Of a stretch of DNA of 62,396 nucleotides, positions 26,109 through 34,706 are shown piece after piece. How positions within the stretch are numbered: the first letter of the stretch is position 1; the number at the start of each line of letters is the position of its first letter. The notes under the pieces were generated by a model that saw only the letters and a list, made by a program, of their open reading frames with translations, did not search any database and was not told the origin of the DNA. Source of the DNA: Planctomycetota bacterium (GTDB lineage: Bacteria > Planctomycetota > MHYJ01 > WSZJ01); assembly GCA_009773755.1 (NCBI GenBank), contig WSZJ01000021.1, forward strand, positions 4,399 to 66,794, given 5' to 3'. The translations under genes were made by a program, and so were the position numbers.

Positions 26109-27719
26109 GTGGACCTTCTCGAATCGCACATCCGCCCCGACGCCGCCGACTTCCAGGCGAACCGGGCCGCGTACCTGAAGGTCGTCGAGCAGCTACGCGC
26201 GGAGTACGCGAAGGTCAAGAAAGGCGGTTCGGAAGCGGCGGCCGCCAAGCACCACGCGCGCGGGAAGCTTCTGCCGCGGGAGCGCATCGAAAAACTGTGC
26301 GACCCCGGCTCGCCCTTCCTCGAGCTGTCGCCCCTGGCGGCGCACGGAATGTACGGCGGCGACGTGCCGGGCTCCGGCCTCGTCACGGGGATCGGCGTCA
26401 TCCACGGCCGCGAATGCATGATTGTCGCCAACGACGCGACGGTGAAGGGCGGCTCGTACCACCCGATCACCGTGAAGAAGCACGTCCGCGCGCAGGACAT
26501 CGCGCTCGAAAACCGGCTCCCGTGCGTCTACCTCGTCGACTCCGGCGGCGCGTTCCTGCCGCTTCAGGCCGAGGTCTTTCCCGACCGCGACCACTTCGGC
26601 CGCATTTTCTTCAACCAGGCGGTGATGTCGTCGAAGCGGATCCCGCAGGTCGCGATTGTCCTCGGCTCGTGCACGGCGGGCGGCGCGTACGTCCCCGCGA
26701 TGAGCGACGAGTGCGTGATCGTCAAAGGCAACGGGACGATCTTCCTCGCGGGTCCGCCGCTGGTGAAAGCGGCGACGGGGGAAGAGGTGACCGCTGAGAA
26801 TCTCGGCGGCGCGGATGTCCACTGCCGCGCGAGCGGCGTGACGGACCACCTGGCCCACGACGAAGAGGAAGCGCTGGCGCTCGGGCGCTCGATCGTCGCG
26901 AACTTCAACACGGTGAAGCGCGTCGGGCTCGACGTCGCCACGCCCGAGGAGCCGAAGTACCCGGCCGAGGAAATCTACGGGATCGTCGGCACCGACCTGA
27001 AACGACAGTACGACGTCCGCGAAGTCCTCGCCCGCCTCGTCGACGGCTCGCGCTTCCACGAATTCAAGGCGCTCTACGGCCCGACGCTCGTCTGCGGGTT
27101 CGCGCGGATCCTCGGCTACCCGATCGGGATCGTCGCGAACAACGGCGTCCTCTTCTCGGAGTCGGCGCAGAAAGGCGCGCACTTCGTGCAGCTCTGCGGG
27201 CAGCGCGGCATTCCGCTGCTTTTCCTGCAGAACATCACGGGCTTCATGGTCGGCAGGAAGTACGAGTCCGGCGGGATCGCCAAGGACGGCGCGAAGCTCG
27301 TGCAGGCGGTTGCCTCAGCTGCGGTGCCGAAGTTCACGATCATCATCGGCGCTTCGAACGGCGCCGGGAATTACGGGATGTGCGGGCGCGCCTACGAGCC
27401 GCGCTTCCTGTGGATGTGGCCGAACGCGCGCATCAGCGTGATGGGCGGGGAGCAGGCGGCGAGCGTGCTGGTGCAGGTGAAGCAGGAGCAGCTGGCGTAC
27501 GAGAAGAAGAAGGGGATGACGGCAGCGGAAATCGCCGCGATGAAGGACCCGATCCTGGAGAAGTACGAGACGGAGGGGCATCCGTTTTATTCGACGGCGC
27601 GGATCTGGGATGACGGGATTCTGGATCCGGTGGACACGCGGCGGACGCTGGGGCTGGCGATTTCGGCGTGCCTGAACGCGCCGATCGCGGCGACGGACTG
27701 GCCGGTGTTCCGGATGTAA
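26109..27719 (+). CDS. liuB: Methylcrotonyl-CoA carboxylase, carboxyltransferase (beta) subunit
   Basis: 536 residues from GTG ([19 protein letters not shown]), the usual length for the family. The carboxyltransferase fold is clear: [20 protein letters not shown], the acyl-CoA site [34 protein letters not shown] and [16 protein letters not shown]. The ending [20 protein letters not shown] is typical of MCC beta rather than propionyl-CoA carboxylase. It carboxylates 3-methylcrotonyl-CoA in leucine breakdown with the biotin carboxylase (29332) and biotin carrier (30789). An ATG farther upstream (25977) overlaps other genes and was rejected. Confidence 0.9.
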   Translation: MDLLESHIRPDAADFQANRAAYLKVVEQLRAEYAKVKKGGSEAAAAKHHARGKLLPRERIEKLCDPGSPFLELSPLAAHGMYGGDVPGSGLVTGIGVIHGRECMIVANDATVKGGSYHPITVKKHVRAQDIALENRLPCVYLVDSGGAFLPLQAEVFPDRDHFGRIFFNQAVMSSKRIPQVAIVLGSCTAGGAYVPAMSDECVIVKGNGTIFLAGPPLVKAATGEEVTAENLGGADVHCRASGVTDHLAHDEEEALALGRSIVANFNTVKRVGLDVATPEEPKYPAEEIYGIVGTDLKRQYDVREVLARLVDGSRFHEFKALYGPTLVCGFARILGYPIGIVANNGVLFSESAQKGAHFVQLCGQRGIPLLFLQNITGFMVGRKYESGGIAKDGAKLVQAVASAAVPKFTIIIGASNGAGNYGMCGRAYEPRFLWMWPNARISVMGGEQAASVLVQVKQEQLAYEKKKGMTAAEIAAMKDPILEKYETEGHPFYSTARIWDDGILDPVDTRRTLGLAISACLNAPIAATDWPVFRM

Positions 27720-27845
27720 GGGAGGCTGGAGACTGGCAGGCGGGCTGACGGTGTGCGACGGTGTCAACGACGTCGCGCAGATAAAACGCGATCGACGCAG
27801 ACAGGCGCGGATACGACCTTTTACTTCAAGTAGGCGGGACGCCCC

Positions 27846-28634
27846 ATGCTGGAGATGACTTACAACCACCTGCTGGTTTCGGTCCAGGGCGACATGGTCA
27901 CCGTCACCCTCAACCGTCCCGAGGTCCACAACGCCTTCAACGAGACCGCGATCGGCGAGATCACGGACTGCTTCGAGCGCATCGGGCGCGATGACGAAGT
28001 CCGGCTGGTCGTCGTCGCCGGCGCCGGGAAATCTTTCTGCGCAGGCGGAGACCTGAACTGGATGAAGAAGTCGGTCAAGTTCACGAAAAAACAAAACCTC
28101 GAGGACGCGAAGAGGCTCTCGTTGATGCTCCACGCGGTGAACGAGTGCCCGAAGCCCGTTGTCGCTCGGGTGCAGGGGAACGCGCTGGGCGGCGGAAGCG
28201 GGCTTGTCGCCGCGTGCGACATCGCGGTCGCCGCCGACGGCGCACAATTCGGCTTCACCGAGGTCAAACTCGGCATCGTCCCCGCCGCGATCGGGCCGTT
28301 CGTCGTGCGCAAGATCGGCGAATCGCACGCGCGGCACCATTTCCTGCTCGGCGACCGCTTCAGCGCCGTCCAGGCGCGCCACATCGGCCTGGTGCACCAC
28401 GCGGTGGTGCCGGAGCAGCTGGATGTCAGGGTGGCCGAAGTCGTCGCCGGCCTGCGGACGAGCGGGCCGCGGGCGATGGGAGAAGCTAAAGCGCTGATCC
28501 GCGAGATGGTCGACCGGCCCGAAACCGCGGACAAGGTGTGCGTCGAGACGATCGCGCGACTGAGGGTCGGGGGAGAAGGGCAGGAAGGACTGCATGCTTT
28601 CCTGGAGAAGAGGAAGCCCAGATGGGTGAAGTGA
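27846..28634 (+). CDS. liuC: Enoyl-CoA hydratase, probable methylglutaconyl-CoA hydratase
   Basis: 262 residues of the crotonase fold. Oxyanion-hole segments GAGKSFCAGGDLNWMKK and VQGNALGGGSGLVAACD are intact, and the Glu of FGFTEVKLGIVPAAIG is in the usual catalytic place. Its position between the MCC subunit genes, ahead of HMG-CoA lyase, points to hydration of 3-methylglutaconyl-CoA, the step between them. Other enoyl-CoA substrates cannot be excluded. Confidence 0.82.
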   Translation: MLEMTYNHLLVSVQGDMVTVTLNRPEVHNAFNETAIGEITDCFERIGRDDEVRLVVVAGAGKSFCAGGDLNWMKKSVKFTKKQNLEDAKRLSLMLHAVNECPKPVVARVQGNALGGGSGLVAACDIAVAADGAQFGFTEVKLGIVPAAIGPFVVRKIGESHARHHFLLGDRFSAVQARHIGLVHHAVVPEQLDVRVAEVVAGLRTSGPRAMGEAKALIREMVDRPETADKVCVETIARLRVGGEGQEGLHAFLEKRKPRWVK

Positions 28635-28639
28635 CGGGT

Positions 28640-28688
28640 GCTCAAAGACCAATATTCAATATTCAATACGCAATAATCAATTTTCAAT
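28640..28688. repeat. ATTCAAT-type heptamer repeats
   Basis: Five seven-base units ending in CAAT (ATTCAAT, ATTCAAT, ACGCAAT, AATCAAT, TTTCAAT) directly behind the hydratase stop. The AT-rich run is unlike the surrounding composition. Confidence 0.75.
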
Positions 28689-28738
28689 GAGGACTGACAG
28701 GCGCAAGTTTCCCGAACTACTTCTCTTCGGAGCCGCTG

Positions 28739-29284
28739 ATGGCCGACACAAACCTGTTCCTGTACCCGGTCTGGTTCAAGGTCGACGAGGCGCTCTGGAA
28801 GAAGGCGCTCTCGGTGCTCGTGTCCCGCAACGTGATTTCCGCGACGGGGGAAGGTGCCGAGGAGGGCGAAGTCTGGTTTTCGGCGGGCAAGCGAAGCGGG
28901 TACGTCACGAAGACGGAGCAGGAGCCCGCGTTCGAGGACTGCCGGGCGCACATGGGGAACCCTTACTTCATCCCGGACGGCGACACGAGCGAGTATGGAG
29001 GGAAGTGCCCTGCTTGCGGGGCGGCGCTTGAAGACGTGCTCGTGGTGGAAGCGATCGTCGACTTCAACGAGTCGGACGAAGAGGACGACCGGCAGAAGTG
29101 CCCGAAGTGCAAGGCGGTCGTGGACGTGTCGAAGCTGAAATGCTCGATTGAGACGGCGCTGGCGCCTGCGTTCGTGTGTTTCGTGGGAGCGAAGGGGGGA
29201 GCGCCCAATGCGGAATTGATGAAGGCGCTCGAGGAGGCGACCGGGGGCGCGTGGAAGTGGCTGACCGAGAAGGTGGAGTTGTAG
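28739..29284 (+). CDS. Hypothetical zinc-ribbon protein
   Basis: 181 residues. The central part has two CxxC knuckles, KCPACGAAL and KCPKCKAVV, which would bind one zinc. The N-terminal half begins MADTNLFLYPVWFKVDEALW, and the C-terminal part AFVCFVGAKGGAPNAELMKA is alpha/beta. No enzyme motif. Although inside the leucine-catabolism genes it shows no link to them. Start by the ATG nearest the protein-like region; an upstream start at 28687 in another frame is a shadow. Confidence 0.6.
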   Translation: MADTNLFLYPVWFKVDEALWKKALSVLVSRNVISATGEGAEEGEVWFSAGKRSGYVTKTEQEPAFEDCRAHMGNPYFIPDGDTSEYGGKCPACGAALEDVLVVEAIVDFNESDEEDDRQKCPKCKAVVDVSKLKCSIETALAPAFVCFVGAKGGAPNAELMKALEEATGGAWKWLTEKVEL

Positions 29285-29287
29285 GTG

Positions 29288-29326
29288 AGGAAAGTTGCGA
29301 GTTGCGGGTTGCGAGTTGCGAGTTTC
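29288..29326. repeat. GAGTTGC heptamer repeats
   Basis: Four to five seven-base units (GTTGCGA with variants) in the 47-base gap between the zinc-ribbon gene and the biotin carboxylase gene. Confidence 0.75.
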
Positions 29327-29331
29327 CGGCC

Positions 29332-30792
29332 ATGAAGAAGGTCCTCATTGCCAACAGGGGCGAAATTGCCTGCCGCGTGGCGCGGGCTTGCCGGGAGGCG
29401 GGGATCGCCTCAGTCGCGGTCGCGACGCCGCCGGACGTTGAAGCGCTGCACGCGTTCGCGGCCGACGAGACGCTTTCAATTCAAAGCTATCTTGACGGCG
29501 CGGAGCTGATCGCGGCGGCGAAGAAATGCGGGGCCGACGCGATTCACCCGGGGTACGGGTTTCTCAGCGAGAGCCACCTGTTCGCGGACGCGGTCGCGGC
29601 CGCGGGGCTGACGTGGATCGGCCCGCCTGGCGCGGCGATCCGGAAGATCGGGGACAAGATGTCGGGGAAGGACGTGGCGGAAGCGGCGGGGGTGCCGACG
29701 GTGCCGGGGTGCAGCGGCGGCGACCAGTCGGACTCGCATCTGAAAGCCGAGGCGATCAAGATCGGTTTCCCGGTGCTGGTGAAGGCGAGCGGCGCCGGCG
29801 GGGGCAAAGGCATGCGCGTCGTCGAGCGCGAGGCGGATCTCGAGGACGCAATCGGCGCCTGCCGTCGCGAGGCAGCGGGTGGATTCAAGGACGACCGGCT
29901 GCTGCTCGAGAAATATCTGCGGCCGGTGCGGCACGTCGAAATCCAGGTGATCGCGGACACGCATGGAAACGTGCTTCACCTCGGCGAGCGCGACTGCAGC
30001 GTGCAGCGCCGGCACCAGAAGGTCGTCGAGGAATCGCCCAGCCCGGCGATTTCACCCGAGACGCGGGCGGCGATGGGGCGCGCGGCGGCGGCGCTGATGA
30101 AGGCGGCCGGCTACGTCAATGCGGGGACGTGCGAGTTCATCGTCGACGCGGCGGGGAAGTACTACTTCCTCGAAGTCAACGCGCGCCTCCAGGTTGAGCA
30201 CCCCGTCACCGAGACCGTTACAGGCCTCGACCTCGTCCGCCTTCAGCTCGATGTCGCGGCAGGGCGGCCTCTTCCAATCCGGCAGGAGGACGTGACTTTC
30301 CGAGGCCACGCGATCGAGGTCCGCATTTACGCCGAGGACCCCGAGCGCGATTTCATGCCGTCCGCCGGCCGCATTCTGGAGTACGAGGAGCCGCGCGGCG
30401 TGCGCATCGACACCGGAGTTCGCCCCGGGTCTGCCGTGCCCCCCGACTACGACCCCATGCTCGCGAAGCTGATCGCGTCGGGGCGAAACCGCGCCGAGGC
30501 GATTGCCGCGGCACGGCGCGCGCTTCGCGAATACGCGATCCTCGGCGTGTGCACGAACATCGCGTACCTCGATGCGATCCTCGGCCACCCGGAATTCGCC
30601 GCGGGACGCGCAACGACCGACTTTCTCGCGAAGCACTTTCAGGCCTGGAAGCCCCCGTCTCCGCCGCCGCCGTCCGAGGTCCTCGCCGCCGTCGCCGCTT
30701 CCGATCCCACCTCCCGTGCCGCCGCGGGGCCTTCCTCCGATCGCGACCCGCACTCCCCGTGGCGCGCCCGCGACGCCTGGAGGAACCTTTGA
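29332..30792 (+). CDS. Biotin carboxylase subunit of methylcrotonyl-CoA carboxylase
   Basis: 486 residues, a biotin carboxylase without a fused biotin domain. Start MKKVLIANRGEIACRVARAC is canonical. ATP-grasp features are present: KASGAGGGKGMRVVERE, HVEIQVIADTHGNVLHLGER and FLEVNARLQVEHPVTETVTG. The last 40 residues are Pro/Ser-rich linker. The partner biotin carrier is a separate gene whose TTG start overlaps this stop. Most MCC alpha subunits carry both parts on one chain, so here the subunit is split. It carboxylates biotin for MCC beta. Confidence 0.88.
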   Translation: MKKVLIANRGEIACRVARACREAGIASVAVATPPDVEALHAFAADETLSIQSYLDGAELIAAAKKCGADAIHPGYGFLSESHLFADAVAAAGLTWIGPPGAAIRKIGDKMSGKDVAEAAGVPTVPGCSGGDQSDSHLKAEAIKIGFPVLVKASGAGGGKGMRVVEREADLEDAIGACRREAAGGFKDDRLLLEKYLRPVRHVEIQVIADTHGNVLHLGERDCSVQRRHQKVVEESPSPAISPETRAAMGRAAAALMKAAGYVNAGTCEFIVDAAGKYYFLEVNARLQVEHPVTETVTGLDLVRLQLDVAAGRPLPIRQEDVTFRGHAIEVRIYAEDPERDFMPSAGRILEYEEPRGVRIDTGVRPGSAVPPDYDPMLAKLIASGRNRAEAIAAARRALREYAILGVCTNIAYLDAILGHPEFAAGRATTDFLAKHFQAWKPPSPPPPSEVLAAVAASDPTSRAAAGPSSDRDPHSPWRARDAWRNL

Positions 30793-31208
30793 AACTCCGG
30801 TGCGACGGCAAGGACTACGAGGGAAATCCGGCCGGCGCGAAGCGGCTGGAGGACGGCGCGTGGCTCGTGAACGGCAAGCGCGTCCGGGTCGCGAGGACGG
30901 CGGCCGGGATCGAGGCGTGGTGCGGCGGGCACGTGTGGCGGCTCGAGGCCGCGGAGGACGGCGCGCGGCGAAAAGCGGGAAAGGGGCACGAGGGAATCGT
31001 GAGCCCGATGACCGGGAAGGTGCGCCAGGTGCTCGCGAAGGCCGGGGACCGCGTCGATGCGGGCGCGGTCCTCGTCGTCGTCGAAGCCATGAAGATGGAG
31101 TACCGCGTGACCGCGCCTCACGCCGGGGTCCTTACGAAAGTCAGCGCCGTCGCAGGCGCGCTCGTCGAGATGGGGCAGGTGCTCGCGGAACTCGACGAAA
31201 CGACGTAG
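30789..31208 (+). CDS. Biotin carboxyl carrier protein for MCC
   Basis: 139 residues from a TTG overlapping the upstream stop (TTGA). The C-terminal lipoyl/biotinyl domain has the biotinylation motif EAMKM with Lys102, in the context VLVVVEAMKMEYRVTAPHAG. The N-terminal 65 residues are a small beta domain (KLRCDGKDYEGNPAG). It carries carboxybiotin between the carboxylase at 29332 and MCC beta at 26109. Confidence 0.85.
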   Translation: MKLRCDGKDYEGNPAGAKRLEDGAWLVNGKRVRVARTAAGIEAWCGGHVWRLEAAEDGARRKAGKGHEGIVSPMTGKVRQVLAKAGDRVDAGAVLVVVEAMKMEYRVTAPHAGVLTKVSAVAGALVEMGQVLAELDETT

Positions 31209-31210
31209 CC

Positions 31211-31915
31211 CTACTTTTTCAGCGACAGGTCCTCGTTCACTTTCTTCAACATCGGCTTCCAGTATCCCTCCGCCGCCGCGACCGTCTGAAAGTTCTCCTT
31301 CACCGACAGCTTGCTCAGCGACCGCAGCGCCGCGCCCTCCGTCACGAGCTGATGCGGCTTCTTCATCTGCCCGACCGCCGCAGCCTTCTTCAGCAGATCC
31401 AGAATTGTCTCGACGCTCGCCCGGCAGCGGATCATCCCGAGCGACATCATCGCGTCGGCCACCTCGATATTCTCCTCGTCGTCCTTTTCCGGAATCCGCT
31501 TTTCCAGATATGCCCCCAGCACGGGCACGCTCGAGGGATGCCCGACGCTGCCCAGCGCCGGCGTCACCGCGTGCAGCGTCTTACCGGGCTTTGGATTCGC
31601 CACGAACGCCGCGTTCAAAACCTTCGCCGCTTCCGCCAGCCCTTTCATCTTGCCGAGCGCTTTCGCGGCCTCCACGCGCACGTCTTCCGACGCGTCCCCG
31701 AACGCGGGGGCGAGCGCATTGGCGCACAGCGCGTGCGCGCAGTCGCCCGCCGCCAGGATCGCCGCCTTCTTCGCCGCCTCGTCCTTTCCCTTCAGCGCCG
31801 CCGTCACCGCTTCGGCCTTGGGTTTTGCATCCGCTTCCGTCGGCTTCGCCGGCGGATCTTCCGCCCGCGTCGAAAGGGCCACTAGGGAAACGACGGCGAC
31901 TCTGAGGAAGCGCAT
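31211..31915 (-). CDS. Secreted HEAT-like repeat protein
   Basis: 234 residues. A signal peptide (about 1-18) is followed by helical repeats of HEAT type (APAFGDASEDVRVEAAKALG, VTPALGSVGHPSSVPVLGAY). It is a periplasmic protein-interaction scaffold by shape; the partner is unknown. Start at MRFLRVAVVSLVALST rather than 26 codons earlier. It converges on the biotin carrier gene with two bases between stops. Confidence 0.65.
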   Translation of the reverse strand: MRFLRVAVVSLVALSTRAEDPPAKPTEADAKPKAEAVTAALKGKDEAAKKAAILAAGDCAHALCANALAPAFGDASEDVRVEAAKALGKMKGLAEAAKVLNAAFVANPKPGKTLHAVTPALGSVGHPSSVPVLGAYLEKRIPEKDDEENIEVADAMMSLGMIRCRASVETILDLLKKAAAVGQMKKPHQLVTEGAALRSLSKLSVKENFQTVAAAEGYWKPMLKKVNEDLSLKK

Positions 31916-32024
31916 GGCGTGCTCCTGCGAAGGGAAGGGAGACAGGGACGGTAGCAACTGCAGGCGGAGTGTCGCAAGACGGGCCTCTCTCACTACTCAT
32001 TCCTCAATACTCTAAACTGGTGTC

Positions 32025-32945
32025 ATGACTCTTCCTCCCTCGGTCTTCCTCATCGAAGTCTGCCCGCGCGACGGCCTCCAGAACGAACGGGAGATCGTGC
32101 CGGCCGGGAAGAAGGTGGCGTTCGTGGAAGCGCTGGCGGAGGCGGGGTTGCACGAGATCGAGGTGACCAGCTTTGTTTCGCCGAAGTGGGTGCCTCAACT
32201 CGCGGATGCGGCCGAAGTTTTCGGGAAGCTGAAGCGCCGGGAAGGGGTTGTGTACAGCGCGCTTGTTCCGAACGTGAAGGGGATGGAGCGCGCGATCGCG
32301 AGCGGCGTCCGGAAGGTCGCGGTCTTCACGGCGGCGACCGAAACGTTCTGCAAAAAAAACATCAACATGACGTTTGCGGAATCGCTGCAGGCCTTTCTAC
32401 CCGTGGTCGCCGAGGCGAAGAAAAACGGAATCGCCGTGCGCGGATACCTCTCGACCGCGTTCGGCTGCCCATACGAAGGGAACGTCCCCCCGACGCAGGC
32501 CGCGATCGCCGCGCGACGCCTCGCTGACCTCGGCTGCGACGAGCTCTCCATCGGCGACACCATCGGCGTCGCCGCGCCACCAGGCGTGGAGGCGCTTCTC
32601 GGGCTGTTGAAATTCCCCAAGGACCGCACCGCGCTTCACTTCCACGACACCCACGGCACCGCCGTCGCCAACGCCTTCACCGCCGCCCAGATGGGCTTCA
32701 GCCGCTTCGACTCCAGCGCCGGCGGCTTCGGCGGCTGCCCGTACGCGCCGGGGGCAGCGGGGAACGTGGCGACGGAAGATCTCGTGTATGCGTTCGAAAA
32801 AGCCGGAGTGAAAACGGGTGTCGATTTCCCGAAACTCGCGTCCGCATCACGCGCGATCGGGGAAGCGCTTCACAAGCGGCCGCCTTCAAAGGCCCTGGCG
32901 GCGCTTGGACCGATGCTCCCGAACACCGAAACGAACTTGAAGTGA
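32025..32945 (+). CDS. mvaB: Hydroxymethylglutaryl-CoA lyase
   Basis: 306 residues. It cleaves HMG-CoA to acetoacetate and acetyl-CoA, the last step of leucine breakdown. Seen: EVCPRDGLQNE at the N-terminus, VTSFVSPKWVPQLADA, HFHDTHGTAVAN with metal-binding His, and the signature GGFGGCPYAPGAAGNVATED with the catalytic Cys238. Full length. Belongs with the MCC genes upstream, with one opposite-strand gene between. Confidence 0.93.
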   Translation: MTLPPSVFLIEVCPRDGLQNEREIVPAGKKVAFVEALAEAGLHEIEVTSFVSPKWVPQLADAAEVFGKLKRREGVVYSALVPNVKGMERAIASGVRKVAVFTAATETFCKKNINMTFAESLQAFLPVVAEAKKNGIAVRGYLSTAFGCPYEGNVPPTQAAIAARRLADLGCDELSIGDTIGVAAPPGVEALLGLLKFPKDRTALHFHDTHGTAVANAFTAAQMGFSRFDSSAGGFGGCPYAPGAAGNVATEDLVYAFEKAGVKTGVDFPKLASASRAIGEALHKRPPSKALAALGPMLPNTETNLK

Positions 32946-33143
32946 GGGAGCCGACGCTGGCGCTTGCTCCGACCCTGGATCTCTCGAATCGTCTCGAAGA
33001 GGGATGGCTCGCCGCGCTGGGAGTTGGTTGGGACCGGCATGTCTACGCGGCGAATCGCTAACGCTGTTGATGTCTCAGAAGCTCTACCGCCTTGACGTCG
33101 CCGCAGCGTTGCCGCTCTTCGACGCGCGCTGAGAAGCTTCCGA

Positions 33144-34349
33144 CTACTTGTTGAAGTAGAACTTCGCCGAGCCGGTGCCGCTGGAGGGCGATCCGCCGCC
33201 GGAGTACGGGCCCCATCCCGTTGAGTTGTGCGCGCGGACCCACCAGCGGTACCACGTGTACTTCGCGCTGGGCCAGACGACTTTCGACGCGGTCGTCGTC
33301 GTCCACGCGTAGTAGTACTTGTAGCTGCCGCCGCTGTAGTACTGGAGGTACAGCTCGTACTTGTCCGCGCCCGGGACGGCGCCCCATTTGAACGTCACCG
33401 ACGGGCCCCACTTCGAGATGCTCCCTGCGGGGCTCAGGCCGGTCGGCGCGGGCGGGACTGGCGGCGCGGGGAGGCCGTAGAACTCCGCGTAGTCGCTTCC
33501 CGGCCCCCAGCCGGCCGCGTTGTGGGCCCAAACGGCGAAGCGGTAGTAGCCTGCGGTTGAAAACGTCATGGTGGTGGAAGCGCCGGCCGGGTAGGTCTCC
33601 GAATAGAAGATCCAGGCGGAACCATCCCAGCGATCGAGCTGGACGTAATAGGTGTCGACGGCGAATTCGTCCAGGGGGCTCCACGAGAGGGCGATGGGGC
33701 TGGATGCCGAGGCGCCACCGTCGGGGCTGAGGCCTGCCGGAGCGGGTGGAGGGACGCCGGGGGCGATGAGGGCGGCGACGTCGGCGAGGAATGAAGTCCA
33801 CGGGAAGTACGGGCCCGGGTCGGTCCGGTTCCACGGCTGGATCTGGCCGTGGGAGAGGATCCCGGTTTTGGTAAACGTGTCGCCGGGTTCGTCGTAGGCG
33901 TCGGTCGACGGGTGGACTACTTCCACGTCGTAGGAGTCACAAAGGAATGCAACGAGTTTCGTGAGCGAATCGAGAAGCTCCGGCGTCCAGGTCGACGATT
34001 TGCCTGCGTACCCCGCGCACTCTATGCCGATCGAGCGCTTGTTGTAGTAGGTCGCGTGCCACGCGATGTCGTCGTCGGCAACCATCTGCGTGATTTCGCC
34101 GCCGGGGGAGATGACGTAGTGGGCGCTGACGCCTGAAGCCGTGGACTTGAACCAGGAGATGGCGCCGGAGTAGGTGCCCTCGGTGGTGTGGATGACGACG
34201 GAGTCGATGTTGTAGGAGGACTCGCGGGAGGAGGCAGAGTAGTTCGGCGAGGAATTCCAGATCGTCGCGGGTTTGGCGACCTGGGCGGAAGCGGTGACGG
34301 CCGAGAGAAGGAGCAACGCGGCGACAGAAAATGAACGGATTGAATTCAT
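33144..34349 (-). CDS. Secreted N-acetylmuramoyl-L-alanine amidase with C-terminal beta modules
   Basis: 401 residues. A signal peptide (1-22) is followed by an Amidase_2 domain (about 45-195) with zinc His residues in VVIHTTEGTYSG and HATYYN, IGIECAGYAG, and GILSHGQIQPWNRTDPGP. Then come two fibronectin-like modules (about 205-300 and 305-400) with matching phrases RFAVWAHNAAGWGPGS and RWWVRAHNSTGWGPYS. It should cleave the amide bond of peptidoglycan outside the inner membrane. Divergent from mutS2 across a repeat-filled gap. Between it and mvaB (32946-33143) I see only two tiny open frames. Confidence 0.85.
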   Translation of the reverse strand: MNSIRSFSVAALLLLSAVTASAQVAKPATIWNSSPNYSASSRESSYNIDSVVIHTTEGTYSGAISWFKSTASGVSAHYVISPGGEITQMVADDDIAWHATYYNKRSIGIECAGYAGKSSTWTPELLDSLTKLVAFLCDSYDVEVVHPSTDAYDEPGDTFTKTGILSHGQIQPWNRTDPGPYFPWTSFLADVAALIAPGVPPPAPAGLSPDGGASASSPIALSWSPLDEFAVDTYYVQLDRWDGSAWIFYSETYPAGASTTMTFSTAGYYRFAVWAHNAAGWGPGSDYAEFYGLPAPPVPPAPTGLSPAGSISKWGPSVTFKWGAVPGADKYELYLQYYSGGSYKYYYAWTTTTASKVVWPSAKYTWYRWWVRAHNSTGWGPYSGGGSPSSGTGSAKFYFNK

Positions 34350-34706
34350 CTCCCCCTCCTTCGCAGCCGTGCGGTTGAGTGCAGACGGATGGTGGGTCTG
34401 AACGCGATGCGCGGGTGGGGAAGGGGTGTCAGTGGAAATCCTGGGAAAAATGTGAATTCAGTAAACCTCGTTTGAGTAACAACTTGGGTCGGAGGGCAGG
34501 CCAGGTTTGCGGGCCCTTTCCCTTTCCCGTTCCCTTTCCCGCGCGCGTAGCAGGAAAGCTCATAGTGCGGCCCCATCGCGTTGGCAGAGGATGGGTGTAG
34601 GCCAGCTTTCTTGAAGTCGGGAAAGGGAAAGGGAAAGGGCAAGGAACAGCCTGAACCTCCGCCCGGTCTCCGCTGTTAGCATGGTCCACCCTTCGAACCC
34701 ACGCAC
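34350..34706. repeat. Divergent intergenic region with CCCTTT/AAAGGG hexamer hairpin
   Basis: A 357-base gap between divergent starts. Arms 34513-34528 and 34625-34640 are perfect 16-bp reverse complements made of CCCTTT-type hexamers and extend imperfectly. The gap must also hold promoters for the amidase and mutS2, but I cannot point to a convincing -35/-10. Nothing coding is seen. Confidence 0.7.

Noticed and set aside
32942..33132. Small open frames after mvaB, one starting in a GTGA overlap
   Set aside because: 39 and 20 codons, no family, no ribosome site for the second. Too weak to call.
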